A DNA stretch of 64,000 bases from Adiantum capillus-veneris (Eukaryota > Streptophyta > Polypodiopsida > Polypodiales > Pteridaceae), in contig CM043944.1 of the NCBI GenBank assembly GCA_014529385.2, forward strand, positions 68,744,895-68,808,894, read 5' to 3'. Every line of letters begins with the position of its first letter. Position 1 is the first letter of the stretch. A program made the translations under genes and the position numbers. Below are positions 11,508 through 22,313 of the stretch, one piece after another. The notes under the pieces were generated by a model, which saw only the letters and a program-made list of their open reading frames with translations, was not told the origin of the DNA and did no database searches.

Positions 11508-11880
11508 CTATCCGTTTAGGCATATGTCCTCTGTTTCATTTTGTAGATCCTTTGCATGCACCCCGTATAGAGTAGCAGCTTGATGCTCATCCGGCACCAC
11601 CTCAACAGCTTTTGTCTGGGCATATTCTCCGATCTCCTCCATTGATGCCGCTGTGATTGGCACATGGTAGCCCTCATACATCCGTGCACTTTGAGGGGCT
11701 ACCTCTATGACGTACCACCAGTTTGATGCGAACTTTGTAGGATAAAATATCACCTGCCAGAGCCACATAACTTACATGTATCTTTCAAGCACGTAACTTT
11801 TAAAATTGGATGTTAGCTATTTACATACTTACTTGTTTACAATGCTCGGGTAGTACGAAAGTGTCTTGTTGAGCTAGAGG
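11508..11880 (-). pseudogene. CACTA transposase C-terminal remnant (DUF4216-like), two exons
   Basis: Exon one (about 11833-11880) encodes AQQDTFVLPEHCKQ and ends at a GTAAGT donor (11832-11827). Exon two (11508-11753) starts after a CTCTGGCAG acceptor with VIFYPTKFASNWWYVIEVAP. The spliced reading gives the lines (AxQ..QVxFYxxP...WWxVxxVAPR) typical of the C-terminal domain of plant TNP2-like CACTA transposases. A second copy with the same lines is at 46.7-47.0 kb. The frame goes on for about 60 residues to a stop. The main catalytic domain is not found upstream, where only low-complexity DNA precedes element B. Confidence 0.6.
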
Positions 11881-12190
11881 GAATGTTGTAGATATATAGA
11901 TATAATCTAACTTAAATCTAACCTAGCTAATCTTAAATCTTACCCTTATTTGAAATCTAACCAAATCTTAAACTCAACATAAACATAAATCTAAATGTAA
12001 TCTAACCTAGCCTTAAATCTAATTTCAATCTTAACCTAATCTTCAATTTAACCTAATTTTATATTTATCATAAATTTTAAATGTAATCTAACTTCATCTT
12101 AGATCTCAATGTAACCTAATTTTAATTAAATGTAATTTTAAATATAACCTAGCCCTAAATCTTAATATAGTATTTCATTTCATATTTTCT
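11881..12190. repeat. Low-complexity AATCTAACCTA-type region
   Basis: Irregular repetition of words such as AAATCTAACCTA, TAATCTAACTT and TTAAATCTAA fills this stretch. No coding potential seen. Confidence 0.7.
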
Positions 12191-12214
12191 CTACTTTTTT
12201 ATCTATATATATAT

Positions 12215-12333
12215 CTCTCTCTCTCTCTCTCTTTGTTTTCTCCCCTTACCTCTCTCTTTTCGCCTTCTCCCCCCCTCTCTCTATATGGTTTTTGTTTCTC
12301 TTTCTCTCTCTCTCTCCCTCTTTCTCTTTGTTT

Positions 12334-12383
<50 letters not shown>

Positions 12384-12457
12384 GTGTGTGTGTGTGTGCA
12401 TTCTATGTTTATGCATGTGTGTGTGTGTATGTGTTTTCCGTTTATGCATGTGTGTAC
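12215..12457. repeat. Compound (CT)n/(TG)n microsatellite, left of element B
   Basis: Two CT runs are followed by AATGTGTG..., GCATTCTATGTTTATGCATG, another TG run and a second TTTATGCATG ending TGTAC. The same composite unit recurs at 22316-22430 on the far side of element B, so the locus was already tandemly organised before insertion. Overlapping open frames here are repeat artefacts. Confidence 0.9.
12453..12457. repeat. Target site duplication TGTAC, left copy
   Basis: Exact match to 22309-22313 at the other end of element B. Confidence 0.92.
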
Positions 12458-13983
12458 TGATAGCGGGAAAAAGAGCAGTGCAATCGGGTGGCCTCTGTAC
12501 TCGTGCACACTCCACAAACCACGCCTCATGCAAACTAGAAAAGAACAAAACAAAGGGGAACCACCCTAAATTAAGAGGTTTAGGGACCTCACACATAGTG
12601 CACATAGGCAAGTGAGACTTCTGGCATTATGATGGCATCAAAACATATGGCAAAACACATAGAAGCGAAGCTTAGGGACCTTATGTAGCATATATATACA
12701 CAAGACATCAGCTTAACAATACAACGGCATCTGATCATACATAACAAGGATATAGAGAAGCAAGCCAAGGATGGCATAATCCCTTGTCAAAAACAATCAA
12801 CCCAGCAAGTAGGTATGATCCTACTAGCAACACATCAATACCTTAGAGAATGATGGCGAGGATGGTGGCCATGGAGCATGAGAGAAGACTCCTTACTTAG
12901 GTTTTAGGGCTAGTAATGTAGCATACTAGAGGGAGAGAGAGAGGGAGAGAGAGTAGAGCTCCATCCATGGCTCCTCGCTGTGAGCAATGTCGTCATAGCT
13001 TCGTTGCTTGGTGAAGTGGGTGAAGTGTTGGTTTTGAGTGAGAGAAGGCCTCCTTATATAGGTTTCTGAGAGGGTTTAGGATTAGGGATAAACATGCTTA
13101 AATCCGTTGATTGGGGTTACTTTTTGCTAAGGGTGGAACAGATTGAGGTCACCTGATATGTCACCATCAAGATATTCTCTAGAGTGATGTGAGAGGGGAG
13201 GGTAAATGCTGATTTTTTTTATTGTGACACATGGAGATAAGGCCTTGACCAGCATTTAAGAGCAGGTGAGGTGGCTGTTGAAACTGGAGGTTCTGCACAT
13301 GTCAGGGGGGGACCTGCGGGGGAGAGGTGGCAGTTGGGTCCTCCTAAATATCAAATTCTCAAAAAATCCTCAACCATGGCTTCTTTTGACATGTGTTCTT
13401 TGAAAAAATCAGCACGTCTCTTTTCAACTCAAAAGTCTTTATCCCTGTTGACTCACCTTGACCATAAGATTTTCCCCTTTTCTCCTCCTGTAACTGCATT
13501 GTTGATGCCCAATCACTGCTTCTAGTAACAGTGAACTGTTACTTACCAAATACTTATGGTGCAGTAAAAAATATTTACCATGGGTAAAAAAAGTTACTAT
13601 AGGTAAAAAGTGATTTGTATTTACCATGTAGGTGAAAAATATTTACTGTAGGTAAAAAAAATTTACTGTGGTAAAAAATATTTACTGTCGGAAAAAAAGT
13701 GAAAACGGAGTATGCTGTGCTGTGAGTCCACACGAACATCCTCGTGTAAATTTCACTAGAAATTCACACCTAGAATGGGCTATTCTGTAAGATATAGGTT
13801 GTAGGCATGCATAAGAGCTCGTTCCCACGTATCTTCTGTCCATGGCACTTTTTACTCTTTGGTGCTTGTGAAGTAGACTTTTCTTCTCTTTCGAGATCCC
13901 TTGGACTAGAGTATCCTCATCTCCCCAACAACTGACTGTTCCTTTATTGCATCTTCAGAAGGGGTCCTAAAAACCATGCATCA
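12458..13983 (-). repeat. Element B 3' LTR
   Basis: 1526 bp, TGATAG...GCATCA on the plus strand, giving inverted TGAT/ATCA tips. It matches 20804-22308 along its length. A minus-strand TATA box (CCTATATAAGG) lies at 13051-13061. Runs of the form GGTAAAAA-TATTTACTGT make a small internal repeat near 13560-13690, slightly longer here than in the 5' LTR. Confidence 0.93.
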
Positions 13984-14404
13984 TATAGCCCTCCCCCTTA
14001 AGCTAGAGGTATTTGATGCCTCTAGCTATAGGTTGTGCTACAATAGGGTTCTCTTGAATACTTACCCACCTGGTACCAATTGAATTTGCCATGTTACTGC
14101 TTTCTTGGTTGATGCACCCTGTTTAGTCCTTTCTGATGAATAATTGTATCCATCCATGACTAACAACTAGTCTCATAGACCCTTGAAAGCCATACCCCAT
14201 CCATTGTCAATATCCACTTTCACTGGTAGCATTCTCTTTTTCTTTTTTTCTTCTCTTTTTTCCTTTTTTTTTTTTTTTGAAATGACTATGTACATGATTG
14301 TTACCTTAGTTGGAGCTCGAATATGATGAGCTCTCCTCTGAACCATCCTTAGCATTGATTTCACCAGCATATGGCTGTGAAAGACGACATTGGTAGGCCT
14401 TCAA
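13984..14404 (-). other. Element B 3' untranslated region and polypurine tract
   Basis: Directly inside the 3' LTR the minus strand reads AAGGGGGAGGGCTATA (13984-13999), the polypurine tract that primes plus-strand DNA synthesis. The remainder is non-coding and includes a poly-T run near 14265-14278. Confidence 0.8.
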
Positions 14405-15316
14405 TCACCAACCATTTACCGGGGTCTGATGTACCTTACCATCTAGGTCACCATCCTTCCTGCGATCAAAGCGATTGTCGTATCTGAGCACTAAAGAACC
14501 TTCCTTGATACCTTTCTTGACAAGGTTGCGATTGAACTTCTTTCGTTTCTTCTCTGCCTGGGCTGCATAGTACTTCACTGCTGACTCTCGATCTAGCCCT
14601 AACCTCTCCAAATCGATGATTCTTCCTTCCACCTGCTTCTCTTGACTATCCTCTTGATGTGCTTTTAGAACTCGGAGGCTCGCTAGCTCCACTTCTATAG
14701 GCAATAGTGCCTCTTGCCCGTAAACCAAGTGAAAAGGTGTATACCCCAAGGATGTTTTAAAGCATGTTCTGTAGGCCCAAAGTGCTGCATCTAGGTGTTT
14801 GTCCCATGCCTTAGGATGTAAATGCACTTGCTTAGTGATGATTTTACATATAAGACCATTTACCTTTTCCACAAGACCATTGCACTGAGGGTAGTATGGT
14901 GTAGAGTGCCTGCGCTTGATTTTTAACTTGCTCATCAATTGCCCGACTAAATCAGCTCGAAATCCCGGTCCTCTATCTGAGAGAATCTCCAAAGGTGTGC
15001 CAAAACGGCAACAAAGGCATTCAAAAATGAAATCACTCACGTCCTTGGCTGTGCTGCGCTTTGTGGGACGAGCTTCTGCCCATCTGGTCATGTACTCCAT
15101 CCCAATAATGATGTATTCCTTCCCTGATTGAGTGCAAGGTAGTGGCCCTATTGCATCTATCCCCCATTTTTCAAATGGCCCATAGGTTTTGATTGGATGC
15201 TGATTTTCATGGGTAAGACGCCTTGGTCCAGCTTTTTGGCAAACCTCACATGTGCGGCACCAATGTTGTACATCTCGATGGAGGCTTGGCCAGGTGAACC
15301 GTGCTCGTAAAATCTT
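14405..15316 (-). pseudogene. Element B integrase, separated from pol by one TGA
   Basis: The frame is that of the upstream pol ORF. After the TGA it reads through WCRTCEVCQ, the second half of the HHCC zinc finger (the histidines, HEGVCGGHF, precede the TGA), then the DDE core with FEKWGIDAIGPLP, ILSDRGPGFRADL and PQCNGLVEKVNG. A GPY/F-like C-terminal region follows (SLVLRYDNRFDRRKDG). No chromodomain is seen. Integrase inserts the cDNA into host DNA. The catalytic Asp, Asp and Glu are all present, so only the stop prevents a normal product. Confidence 0.9.
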
Positions 15317-18300
15317 TCAGCTAGTAATCTCTTGTGCAAAGTGGCCACCACACACGCCTTCATGACAACTAAACAAAATATCCTTTATCTCTTGGGATGC
15401 AGGAACTCTCCTTAAGACAGCATCTTTCCCTCTACAATACAAGTCCTCATTCACTAAGCTATAGCTGGTAGCCTTTTTTGCCAACCACCTACGTTCACTT
15501 TTACTGATACCAGAGGGTGCTTCACAATGCTCAAGAAAGTAAAGTAAATCATGCAGTTCCTCCTTCCCCTGGTATAAAGGACTTTTCACAAGGATAGCAC
15601 CTACTATGAGAGTTTGTAGTTCTTCACCTGCTAAGGCATCTGCTTCTCGATTTTGATCTCTAGGTACAAAGTGCACTCGAACTTCTTTAAAACCCTTCAA
15701 CAAGGCCTTTGCTTCGCTCATCTTAACAAACAATTTGTCATTTTTACAGGCCCATACACCAACCATTTGGTTAACAATCAACATGGAGTCACCAAAAACA
15801 TTTAGCTTTGTGATGCCCTGAGAAAGACAACATTGCAACCCTAAAACAAGGGCATGGTACTCTGCCTCATTGTTAGAATGAACCTCTTTTAGATGAAACC
15901 CTTTTGCAAAGATCTTCTCCTTCTTTGGACCTAATATTACTATGCCTGCTGATGCCTTGTCTTTGGTCCTCTTGTAAGCCCCATCAAAATACAGACTGTG
16001 TGCTCCCAGTAGAACTCCAGGCTCCGGGATAGGCGGTACCTTACTAGGTGCCTCTTTCTTGGCCTTCTCATAACACCTTTGTGTGAGGACATCTGCCAAA
16101 CAAGCACGGGTGGAATCCTCTACTTGTAGTGTGTAGTCAAACTCTTGAAGCTGCACCACCCACTCTGCTATTCTTTGAGACAATTCCATGTGTTGTAGGG
16201 CATATGGAAAAACCTCCTCAGTTGTGATCACCACAAATTGTCTCGGAAGTAAGTAAGCCCAAAACTTCTCCACTCCAAACTTAAGAGCTAGCACCAATTG
16301 CTCAGTTGTGCTGAAACCCTTTTCAGCAGCTGTCATCACTCTACTAGAGAAGTAGACTGGTCTCATGAGAGATGTCTTTGGGTCTTTTTGCATCAAGAAA
16401 GCTCCTAGAGCTTCTGGACCTACACTAGGATTTACATAGAATAATTCACCCCATGTGGGTTGTAGGATGACAGGCAATGAGCTCAAAATGGTTTTAACTT
16501 CTTGAAAGAACCTTTCACCCTCCTCACTCCATGTCAATGTAGTGTGTTTAGTGAGCTGCTGCAAAGGATAGATTGCCTGAGAAAGGAGATGTATGAATCG
16601 TCCCATGTAGCGAAACTTTTGAATGAAGGAGACTAGTTGCTTCACGTTTGAAGGAGTAGGTAAAGCTAACAATGTCTTTACCTTTTCAGGGTCAGCCTCA
16701 ATACCATCTTGAGACACAACATGGCCTAGTAGAGTGACCTTGCTCTCACCTATGTGGCACTTGTCTTTATTCAATTGCCCACCCAATTGGGCCAGACGGG
16801 TGAAACCTTCATCAACCTTGGACAGATGTACTTCCCTAGAGTTGTAAATGCAAAAATCATCAATGAAGACTCGTATGGACTTACCAAAGTAAGGTTGAAA
16901 CACCGAGTTCATAAACCTCTGGAAAGTAGCTGGGGCATTAGTAAAACCAAAAGGCATAACTCTATAAGCAAAACACCCCCAAGGTGTTATGAAGGTAGTC
17001 TTTCCTTGGTCTTCATCTGCAATTCTGATTTGGAAGTAGCCTGAGTACCCATCACACACTGTGTACCTTTCATGACCAGCCACTTCATTTAGTATTTCAT
17101 CTTGAAAAGGCAAAGGAAAATGGTCCCTTTTTGTGGCTGCGTTTAGAGGCTTGTAATCCACACATACCCTCCACTTCCCATTTTTCTTTGGTGCTACCAC
17201 AAATGGAGACACCCACTCAGAATCTTCCACTGGGTAGATAAATCTTGCCTTGAGTAATCTTTTTACTTCTTTTAAGAGTGCATCTTGTTGCACTAGCCCT
17301 AATCTCCTTAGCCTTTGCACCACTGGTTTGGCACCTTCCTTTAATTGGATATGGTGTTGGGTTACCGTCACTCCTTTAATGTGCTCATAATCAGTTATAA
17401 AGAGGCCAGCATGCTTCTTTAGTACCTGCAAATAGGGTTCTCTCTCTTCTTCTAGTAGGTCCTTAGCTAGCATCTCCTCTAAGCCTGTAGCTTCTTCCTT
17501 GTTTAGAGAGTCTTGACCACCTTCTCCTTCTGGGTTTCGCAGTATTATACCCATGACTTCCAAAGTGCTAGCATCCTCCTCAGATGACTCATCCTCAGAT
17601 GAAGAGCAGCTACTTGTGCTCCATTCATCCATAGAAGTCTTCATCTCTAGGTCTTGTTGTCTACCCTGCTTCATGTCATACACAATTTTTTGTTGCTTGC
17701 CACCTACCTTATGATTTGGTCGCAACTCAAGGGAACCTGTCTCCCAATCTTGCCTAGCTTTCATAGCCATAAGCCAAGGTCTTCCAAGGATTAGAGGATA
17801 GCCCTCCTCCTTAGTTGGGATCACATAAGCATCAATTGAGATTGCAACACAAAAATCTGAAACCTTCACTCCATTAACCTTTCCCACACAAGCCACCCTT
17901 ACATTATTTTCCATCTTAGCTTGTAAGGAAGTTTTCTCGTTTACTTCCAAACCCAACCTGTGCATTAATTTCTCTGTCATAACACAAATCTCGGCTCCAC
18001 CATCTACGTACACATTGGAGGCTCGCTGACTCTTAATCTCTGCATCAATGACTGGCACGATATCCTTCATGCCTCTTGCACTAATAGACCCAACTGACTT
18101 TGCCTTAGCCCTCCTGGTGCTGACCATCTTAGACCAGGTTCTACGCATCTTTGGGGAAAGTTGGAGGAGTTGCTGCCATGAAATCTTTGGTCCTTGCTTA
18201 CTCACATCTGCTACCAGGTCGTAAGGTATGGATCCTACCCCAAGTGGAAAGTCTTCTACTCCTATGTGCCTCCTTGACCTACTCTTCCTTTTCTTGTCTC

Positions 18301-18409
18301 CTATCACTTGGGAGGAACCCTCATTCCCTTTATCCGGCTCTGAAGCTTCCATTTCATCAGTTCTTTGTCTCCTAACTCTCTTTATTGGCATGGCAACAGC
18401 TTCCTCCAT
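15317..18409 (-). CDS. Element B pol: protease, reverse transcriptase, RNase H, archaeal-type RNase H
   Basis: A 1030-residue frame. Protease loop VDGGAEICVM at about 135-144; RT about 375-560 with FVVAPKKNGKWRVCVDYKPL and the active-site FIDDFCIYN at 515-523 (first residue Phe rather than Tyr); a first RNase H-like region about 650-745 in which the usual first catalytic Asp is missing (LFYVNPSVG); then a complete second RNase H at about 805-928 with Asp809, Glu848, Asp874 and Asp923. A tandem degenerate-plus-active RNase H pair is a known hallmark of the Tat lineage. The acidic Ser-rich linker at 262-282 is unusual. The frame is open above 18409, so pol may begin further upstream in a gag overlap. 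Confidence 0.92.
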   Translation of the reverse strand: MEEAVAMPIKRVRRQRTDEMEASEPDKGNEGSSQVIGDKKRKSRSRRHIGVEDFPLGVGSIPYDLVADVSKQGPKISWQQLLQLSPKMRRTWSKMVSTRRAKAKSVGSISARGMKDIVPVIDAEIKSQRASNVYVDGGAEICVMTEKLMHRLGLEVNEKTSLQAKMENNVRVACVGKVNGVKVSDFCVAISIDAYVIPTKEEGYPLILGRPWLMAMKARQDWETGSLELRPNHKVGGKQQKIVYDMKQGRQQDLEMKTSMDEWSTSSCSSSEDESSEEDASTLEVMGIILRNPEGEGGQDSLNKEEATGLEEMLAKDLLEEEREPYLQVLKKHAGLFITDYEHIKGVTVTQHHIQLKEGAKPVVQRLRRLGLVQQDALLKEVKRLLKARFIYPVEDSEWVSPFVVAPKKNGKWRVCVDYKPLNAATKRDHFPLPFQDEILNEVAGHERYTVCDGYSGYFQIRIADEDQGKTTFITPWGCFAYRVMPFGFTNAPATFQRFMNSVFQPYFGKSIRVFIDDFCIYNSREVHLSKVDEGFTRLAQLGGQLNKDKCHIGESKVTLLGHVVSQDGIEADPEKVKTLLALPTPSNVKQLVSFIQKFRYMGRFIHLLSQAIYPLQQLTKHTTLTWSEEGERFFQEVKTILSSLPVILQPTWGELFYVNPSVGPEALGAFLMQKDPKTSLMRPVYFSSRVMTAAEKGFSTTEQLVLALKFGVEKFWAYLLPRQFVVITTEEVFPYALQHMELSQRIAEWVVQLQEFDYTLQVEDSTRACLADVLTQRCYEKAKKEAPSKVPPIPEPGVLLGAHSLYFDGAYKRTKDKASAGIVILGPKKEKIFAKGFHLKEVHSNNEAEYHALVLGLQCCLSQGITKLNVFGDSMLIVNQMVGVWACKNDKLFVKMSEAKALLKGFKEVRVHFVPRDQNREADALAGEELQTLIVGAILVKSPLYQGKEELHDLLYFLEHCEAPSGISKSERRWLAKKATSYSLVNEDLYCRGKDAVLRRVPASQEIKDILFSCHEGVCGGHFAQEITS

Positions 18410-19445
18410 TTTTTCTTTCCCTTTATCCTTACCATTGTCAAGACTTATGACAGAGACAGCCCTGTCCTCCCCTCCCGATGGTAGTGGAGGGATCTTGCTG
18501 GTGCTTGTGGTGGTGGAGGAGGGGGTCTCAATATTTGGATTGGTGGAGCCACGTGTGCATTTTGTCCATTTAGTGGCCTAGCTCGAGGAGGAGTGACTTG
18601 CTGGCGAGGAGGCCGTCTTTGATTACCATTTCCTTGATAGCGTCGTGGATGGGGGCAATAATACATGCCGTGACCTACCTCTCCACAGTTGTAGCAAATG
18701 TACTCACGTGCTTGCCTTTGTCCTTCTTGTCTATTTCGTTCATTTCCTGGCTGGGGAGCCCTTACACCTTGAACCAGATTGATGGACAGGCTCTCTAGTT
18801 GATTGGTGATTTGTTGAAGTAATTCTTGTTGAGAGGACTCTTGGTCTGTTGCTCCTGTCCCTGCTACTACCCTTGCCGTAGGTTGAGCTAGCGGTGGAGG
18901 CTCCATTCCCCTTGTAGTTGAGCTTGGAATTTTAACTTCCTATCCTTCTCCCTTGCATAAGTCATAGCTTTATCAAAGGTATCTGGGAATTTACCTTTTA
19001 CCTTTTCTCGAAGGATGGGGTAAAGCCCTGCCAGGAAACAGTCCTTCTTTAGGCATTCTGGCGCCCTTTCTCCTTCACCTAGTGATGCACACCATTTCTC
19101 CCACAGGTTGGAAAACTTTCCTTCATAGCTTCTATAGTCATTGGGTGATGTTTGGCGTAGCTCTAAGAGCTGTCTCCATATCTCCTCTGGAGGCTCATGG
19201 CGGCGAAATTCTTCGATGAAGGCCATCTTTAAGGACTCCCAGTCTCTTCTTTCTTCAGGTGCCAAAGTTTGATACCATAATTTTGCACCTTCCCTCAAGA
19301 CCAAAGGAAAGGCCCTTAACTTAGTAGCTTCGTCATCCCTTCCCGATACCAGAAAGGCCATTTCCAAATTATCCAAAAAGTCTGGAGCAACCTCCCCAGG
19401 CTTACCATAAAAATTAGGGAAGGCCATAAGTGAGAGAGTAAACAA
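18410..19445 (-). pseudogene. Element B gag: capsid and nucleocapsid in two frames
   Basis: The capsid frame (18888-19445) contains MAFPNFYGKPGEVAPDFLDN and the retrotrans-gag block with LREGAKLWYQTL. The nucleocapsid frame (18445-18906) carries one CCHC knuckle, CYNCGEVGHGMYYC, then a Pro/Arg-rich tail. They overlap near 18890-18906 in different frames, so one indel, or frameshifting, separates them. Gag packages the RNA. The listed capsid frame opens with TTG; the internal ATG of MAFPNF is a likelier start. Pol is in a third frame relative to the knuckle. Confidence 0.85.
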
Positions 19446-19762
19446 TTACACAAACAACTCCAATTTATTTTAAAATAGAGTATGGTAATTACAATTTGGA
19501 GCTTTAGCACAACTTAGCTCAAAATAGGATGAAGATCGACACATCAAAGGAATGGTAATAGTCTAGTAAGGGTAGAATGACAGGATGAGGAGAGCGCAAG
19601 ATTTCCCCAAGTCTCTCGGCTCCAAACAACAGGGCTATTCTTTGCTGATAAAAGATTTTTCTATCAATACAAATATTCACACGGATATGACGCACAAAAT
19701 GGAAAGGAAACATGCGGGGATCATCATTCTCATTATTGGCATCCATACTTACACACAAGAGC
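19446..19762 (-). other. Element B spacer between ORF1 and gag
   Basis: About 320 bp without a supported reading frame, separating the upstream ORF1 from gag on the minus strand. Two short overlapping frames (19316-19510, 19519-19758) carry no motif. Confidence 0.5.
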
Positions 19763-20731
19763 CTAGCTTAGTTGCACCACCTTGGGACCAATGAGCCTGA
19801 TCAGCCACAGAAGGTCAGCACCTCGGATCACTTCGACTCTTCCTGATGCATCTGTGAAGACGTAAGGCGTGATGGCAACACTTTGTACAATGCTGAGCCT
19901 TTTAGCAAGCAACAATTGGATGCTATTACCATAATCAGCATGACGAATGAAAGTGACACCATTAATGTGCAGCACATCATCAACTAAGATAGTTTCCTTA
20001 GATTGAGATAACTTCTTGAAAATTAGCAGCAAAGGTAGGGCAGGGAGGCTTTTCACCCGGTCTCCAAAGCACTTTGGACAATATCCAAAGTGATCTTCAC
20101 GCGGACAGGAGGTTGGCTTGGGATTGGTGGTGTCTGGATTCACAAAGTGCACTGGGAGCACTCGCAGACGGGCGGCAATCTTGTAGGCAAGCCTTCGCCT
20201 CTTTGCTTTAGGAGGATTTAGGGGTGAGAGTCGTGGTTGCAAGTTGGAGGTTGAAGTTGGTTGCTCACTAGCCTTTTTCTTGCCTGTAGTGGTCATGTAA
20301 TCCCTTATTGATGAGATTAAGCCAAATGTTACCTTACGCTTGAGCACGCGCTGCGGCCTTGGGCCACTTAGGTGTAGAGGTGATCTTCCTCCTCTTAGTC
20401 GGCTCCTCAGGAAAGAGAGGTCTGGTGATTCTTTCTCTTCCCTTAATGTGTGTCACAGCACCTTCGTGTATGTTGATGTAGAATATTTCAACCTCGTGTG
20501 CGTTGGAGGTTTCTAGAGCACTCATAGGTTGAGAGGAGAGGTATATCAAGCTCTTCTTCTCACTCTCCTTCGTTGGCGACGATCACGAACAAGGCATGTA
20601 GAAAAACTTACTTCTTGAATTTCAATGACACTGCAACCTGGTAACAAAACCTCGATGAAAGCTTTTAACGCCTCTAAAGCCTCCTCCTCTTCTGTTCTCC
20701 AATTTGCAAACTCCTCACGCCATTCGTCCAT
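19763..20731 (-). pseudogene. Element B extra ORF1 upstream of gag, in three frame segments
   Basis: Three consecutive minus-strand frames, each opening where the last ends: 20546-20731 (MDEWREEFANWRTEEEEALE, acidic helix then Arg-rich end), 20334-20549 (TKRRKITSTPKWPKAAARAQ, basic), 19763-20347 (lysine/arginine-rich stretch, a C-x2-C pair YCPKCFGD, then a hydrophobic C-terminal half with GVTFIRHADYG). The start lies only about 50 bases inside the primer site. Ogre/Tat elements are known to carry an ORF of unknown role here. I do not recognise the fold. The frame changes suggest two indels or introns. Confidence 0.65.
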
Positions 20732-20782
20732 GTTGTAGATTGCACATCATCATTGCTTGTGGACTGAAGGTCTGTGTAGCCC

Positions 20783-20800
20783 TCCTCAGTGGGGGCACCA
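20783..20800 (-). other. Element B primer binding site
   Basis: On the minus strand TGGTGCCCCCACTGAGGA begins three bases after the end of the 5' LTR. Its complement ends GGGGGCACCA, a CCA-terminated tRNA 3' end. I cannot name the tRNA with confidence; it is not the Asp primer used by elements D and F. Confidence 0.75.
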
Positions 20801-20803
20801 AAA

Positions 20804-22308
20804 TGATAGTGGAAAAAACAGTAGTGCAATCGGGTGGCCTCTGTACTGGTGCACACTCCACAAACCACGCCTCATGCAAAAAAGCAAAGAACAAAACAAA
20901 GGGGCACCACCCTAAATTAAGAAGTTTAGGGACCTCACACATAGTGCACATAGGCAAGTGAGACTTCTGGCATTATGATGGCATCAAAACATATGGCAAA
21001 ACACATAGAAGCGAAGCTTAGGGACCTTATGTAGCATAGATATACACAAGACATCAGCTTAACAATACAACGGCATCTGATCATACATAACAAGGATATA
21101 GAGAAGCAAGCCAAGGATGGCATAATCCCTTGTCAAAAACAATCAACCCAGCAAGTATGATCCTACTAGCAACACATCAATACCTTAGAGAATGATGGCG
21201 AGGATGGTGGCCATGGAGCATGAGAGAAGACTCCTTATTTAGGTTTTAGGGCTAGTAATGTAGCATACTAGAGGGAGAGAGAGACGGAGAGAGAGTAGAG
21301 CTCCATCCATGGCTCCTCGTTGTGAGCAATGTCGTCATAGCTTCGTTGCTTGGTGAAGTGGGTGAAGTGTTGGTTTTGAGTGAGAGAAGGCCTCCTTATA
21401 TAGGTTTCTGAGAGGGTTTAGGATTAGGGATAAACATGCTTAAATCCGCTGATTGGGGTTACTTTTTGCTAAGGGTGGTCAACAGATTGAGGTCACCTGA
21501 TATGTCACCATCAAGATATTTTCTAGAGAGATGTGAGAGGGGAGGGTAAATGCTGATTTTTTTGATTGTGACACATGGGGATAAGGCCTTGACCAGCATT
21601 TAAGAGCAGGTGAGGTGGCTGTTGAAACTGGAGGTTCTGCACATGTCAGGGGGGGACCTATGGGGGGGAGGTGACAGCTGGGTCCTCCTAAATATCAAAT
21701 TCTCAAAAAATCCTCAACCATGGCTTCTTTTGACATGTGTTCTTTGAAAAAATCAGCATGTCTCTTTTCAACTCAAAAGTCTTTATCCCTGTTGACTCAC
21801 CTTTACCATAAGATTTTCCCCTTTTCTCCTCCTGTAACTGCATTGTTGATGCCCAATCACTGCTTCTAGTAACTGTGAACTGTTACTTACCAAATACTTA
21901 TGGTGCAGTAAAAAATATTTACCATGGGTAAAAAAAGTTACTGTAGGTAAAAAGTGATTTGTATTTACCATGTAGGTGAAAAATATTTACTGTAGGTAAA
22001 AAATATTTACTGTCGGTAAAAAAGTGAAAACGGAGTATGCTGTGCTGTGAGTCCACACGAACATCCTCGTGTAAATTTTACTAGAAATTCACACCTAGAA
22101 TGGGCTATTCTGTAAGATATAGGTTGTAGGCATGCATAAGAGCTCGTTCCCACGTATCTTCTGTCCATGGCACTTTTTACTCTTTGGTGCTTGTGAAGTA
22201 GATTTCTCTTCTCTTTCGAGATCCCTTGGACTAGAGTATCCTCATCTCCCCAACAACTAACTATGCCTTTATTGCATCTTCAAAAGGGGTCCTAAAAACC
22301 ATGCATCA
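20804..22308 (-). repeat. Element B 5' LTR
   Basis: 1505 bp, TGATAGTGG...ATGCATCA on the plus strand, matching the 3' LTR at 12458-13983. The minus-strand TATA box is at 21394-21404. Length differences from the partner lie mainly in the GGTAAAAA/TATTTACTG repeat near 21950-22020. Confidence 0.93.
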
Positions 22309-22313
22309 TGTAC
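22309..22313. repeat. Target site duplication TGTAC, right copy
   Basis: Exact copy of 12453-12457, directly after element B. Confidence 0.92.

Larger units (their letters stand above)
12458..22308 (-). mobile_element. Gypsy element B, complete Tat-like LTR retrotransposon
   Basis: A 9.85-kb element bounded by LTRs (12458-13983 and 20804-22308) and a perfect TGTAC duplication. On the minus strand: 5' LTR, primer site, extra ORF1, gag, pol (PR-RT-RNase H-archaeal-type RNase H-INT), purine tract, 3' LTR. Pol is one long frame broken by a single in-frame TGA before integrase; gag and ORF1 have frame changes. The LTRs differ only by scattered substitutions and short indels, so insertion was fairly recent. 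The second RNase H and the frame upstream of gag place it near the Tat/Ogre branch. Confidence 0.93.

Noticed and set aside
12233-12615. Several overlapping open frames of 75-121 codons
   Set aside because: They translate (CT)n/(TG)n repeats; low-complexity peptides on both strands at once are not genes.
15317-15319. Programmed stop-codon readthrough between RNase H and integrase
   Set aside because: Gypsy elements are not known to regulate at that position, and a single CpG-type mutation explains the TGA better.
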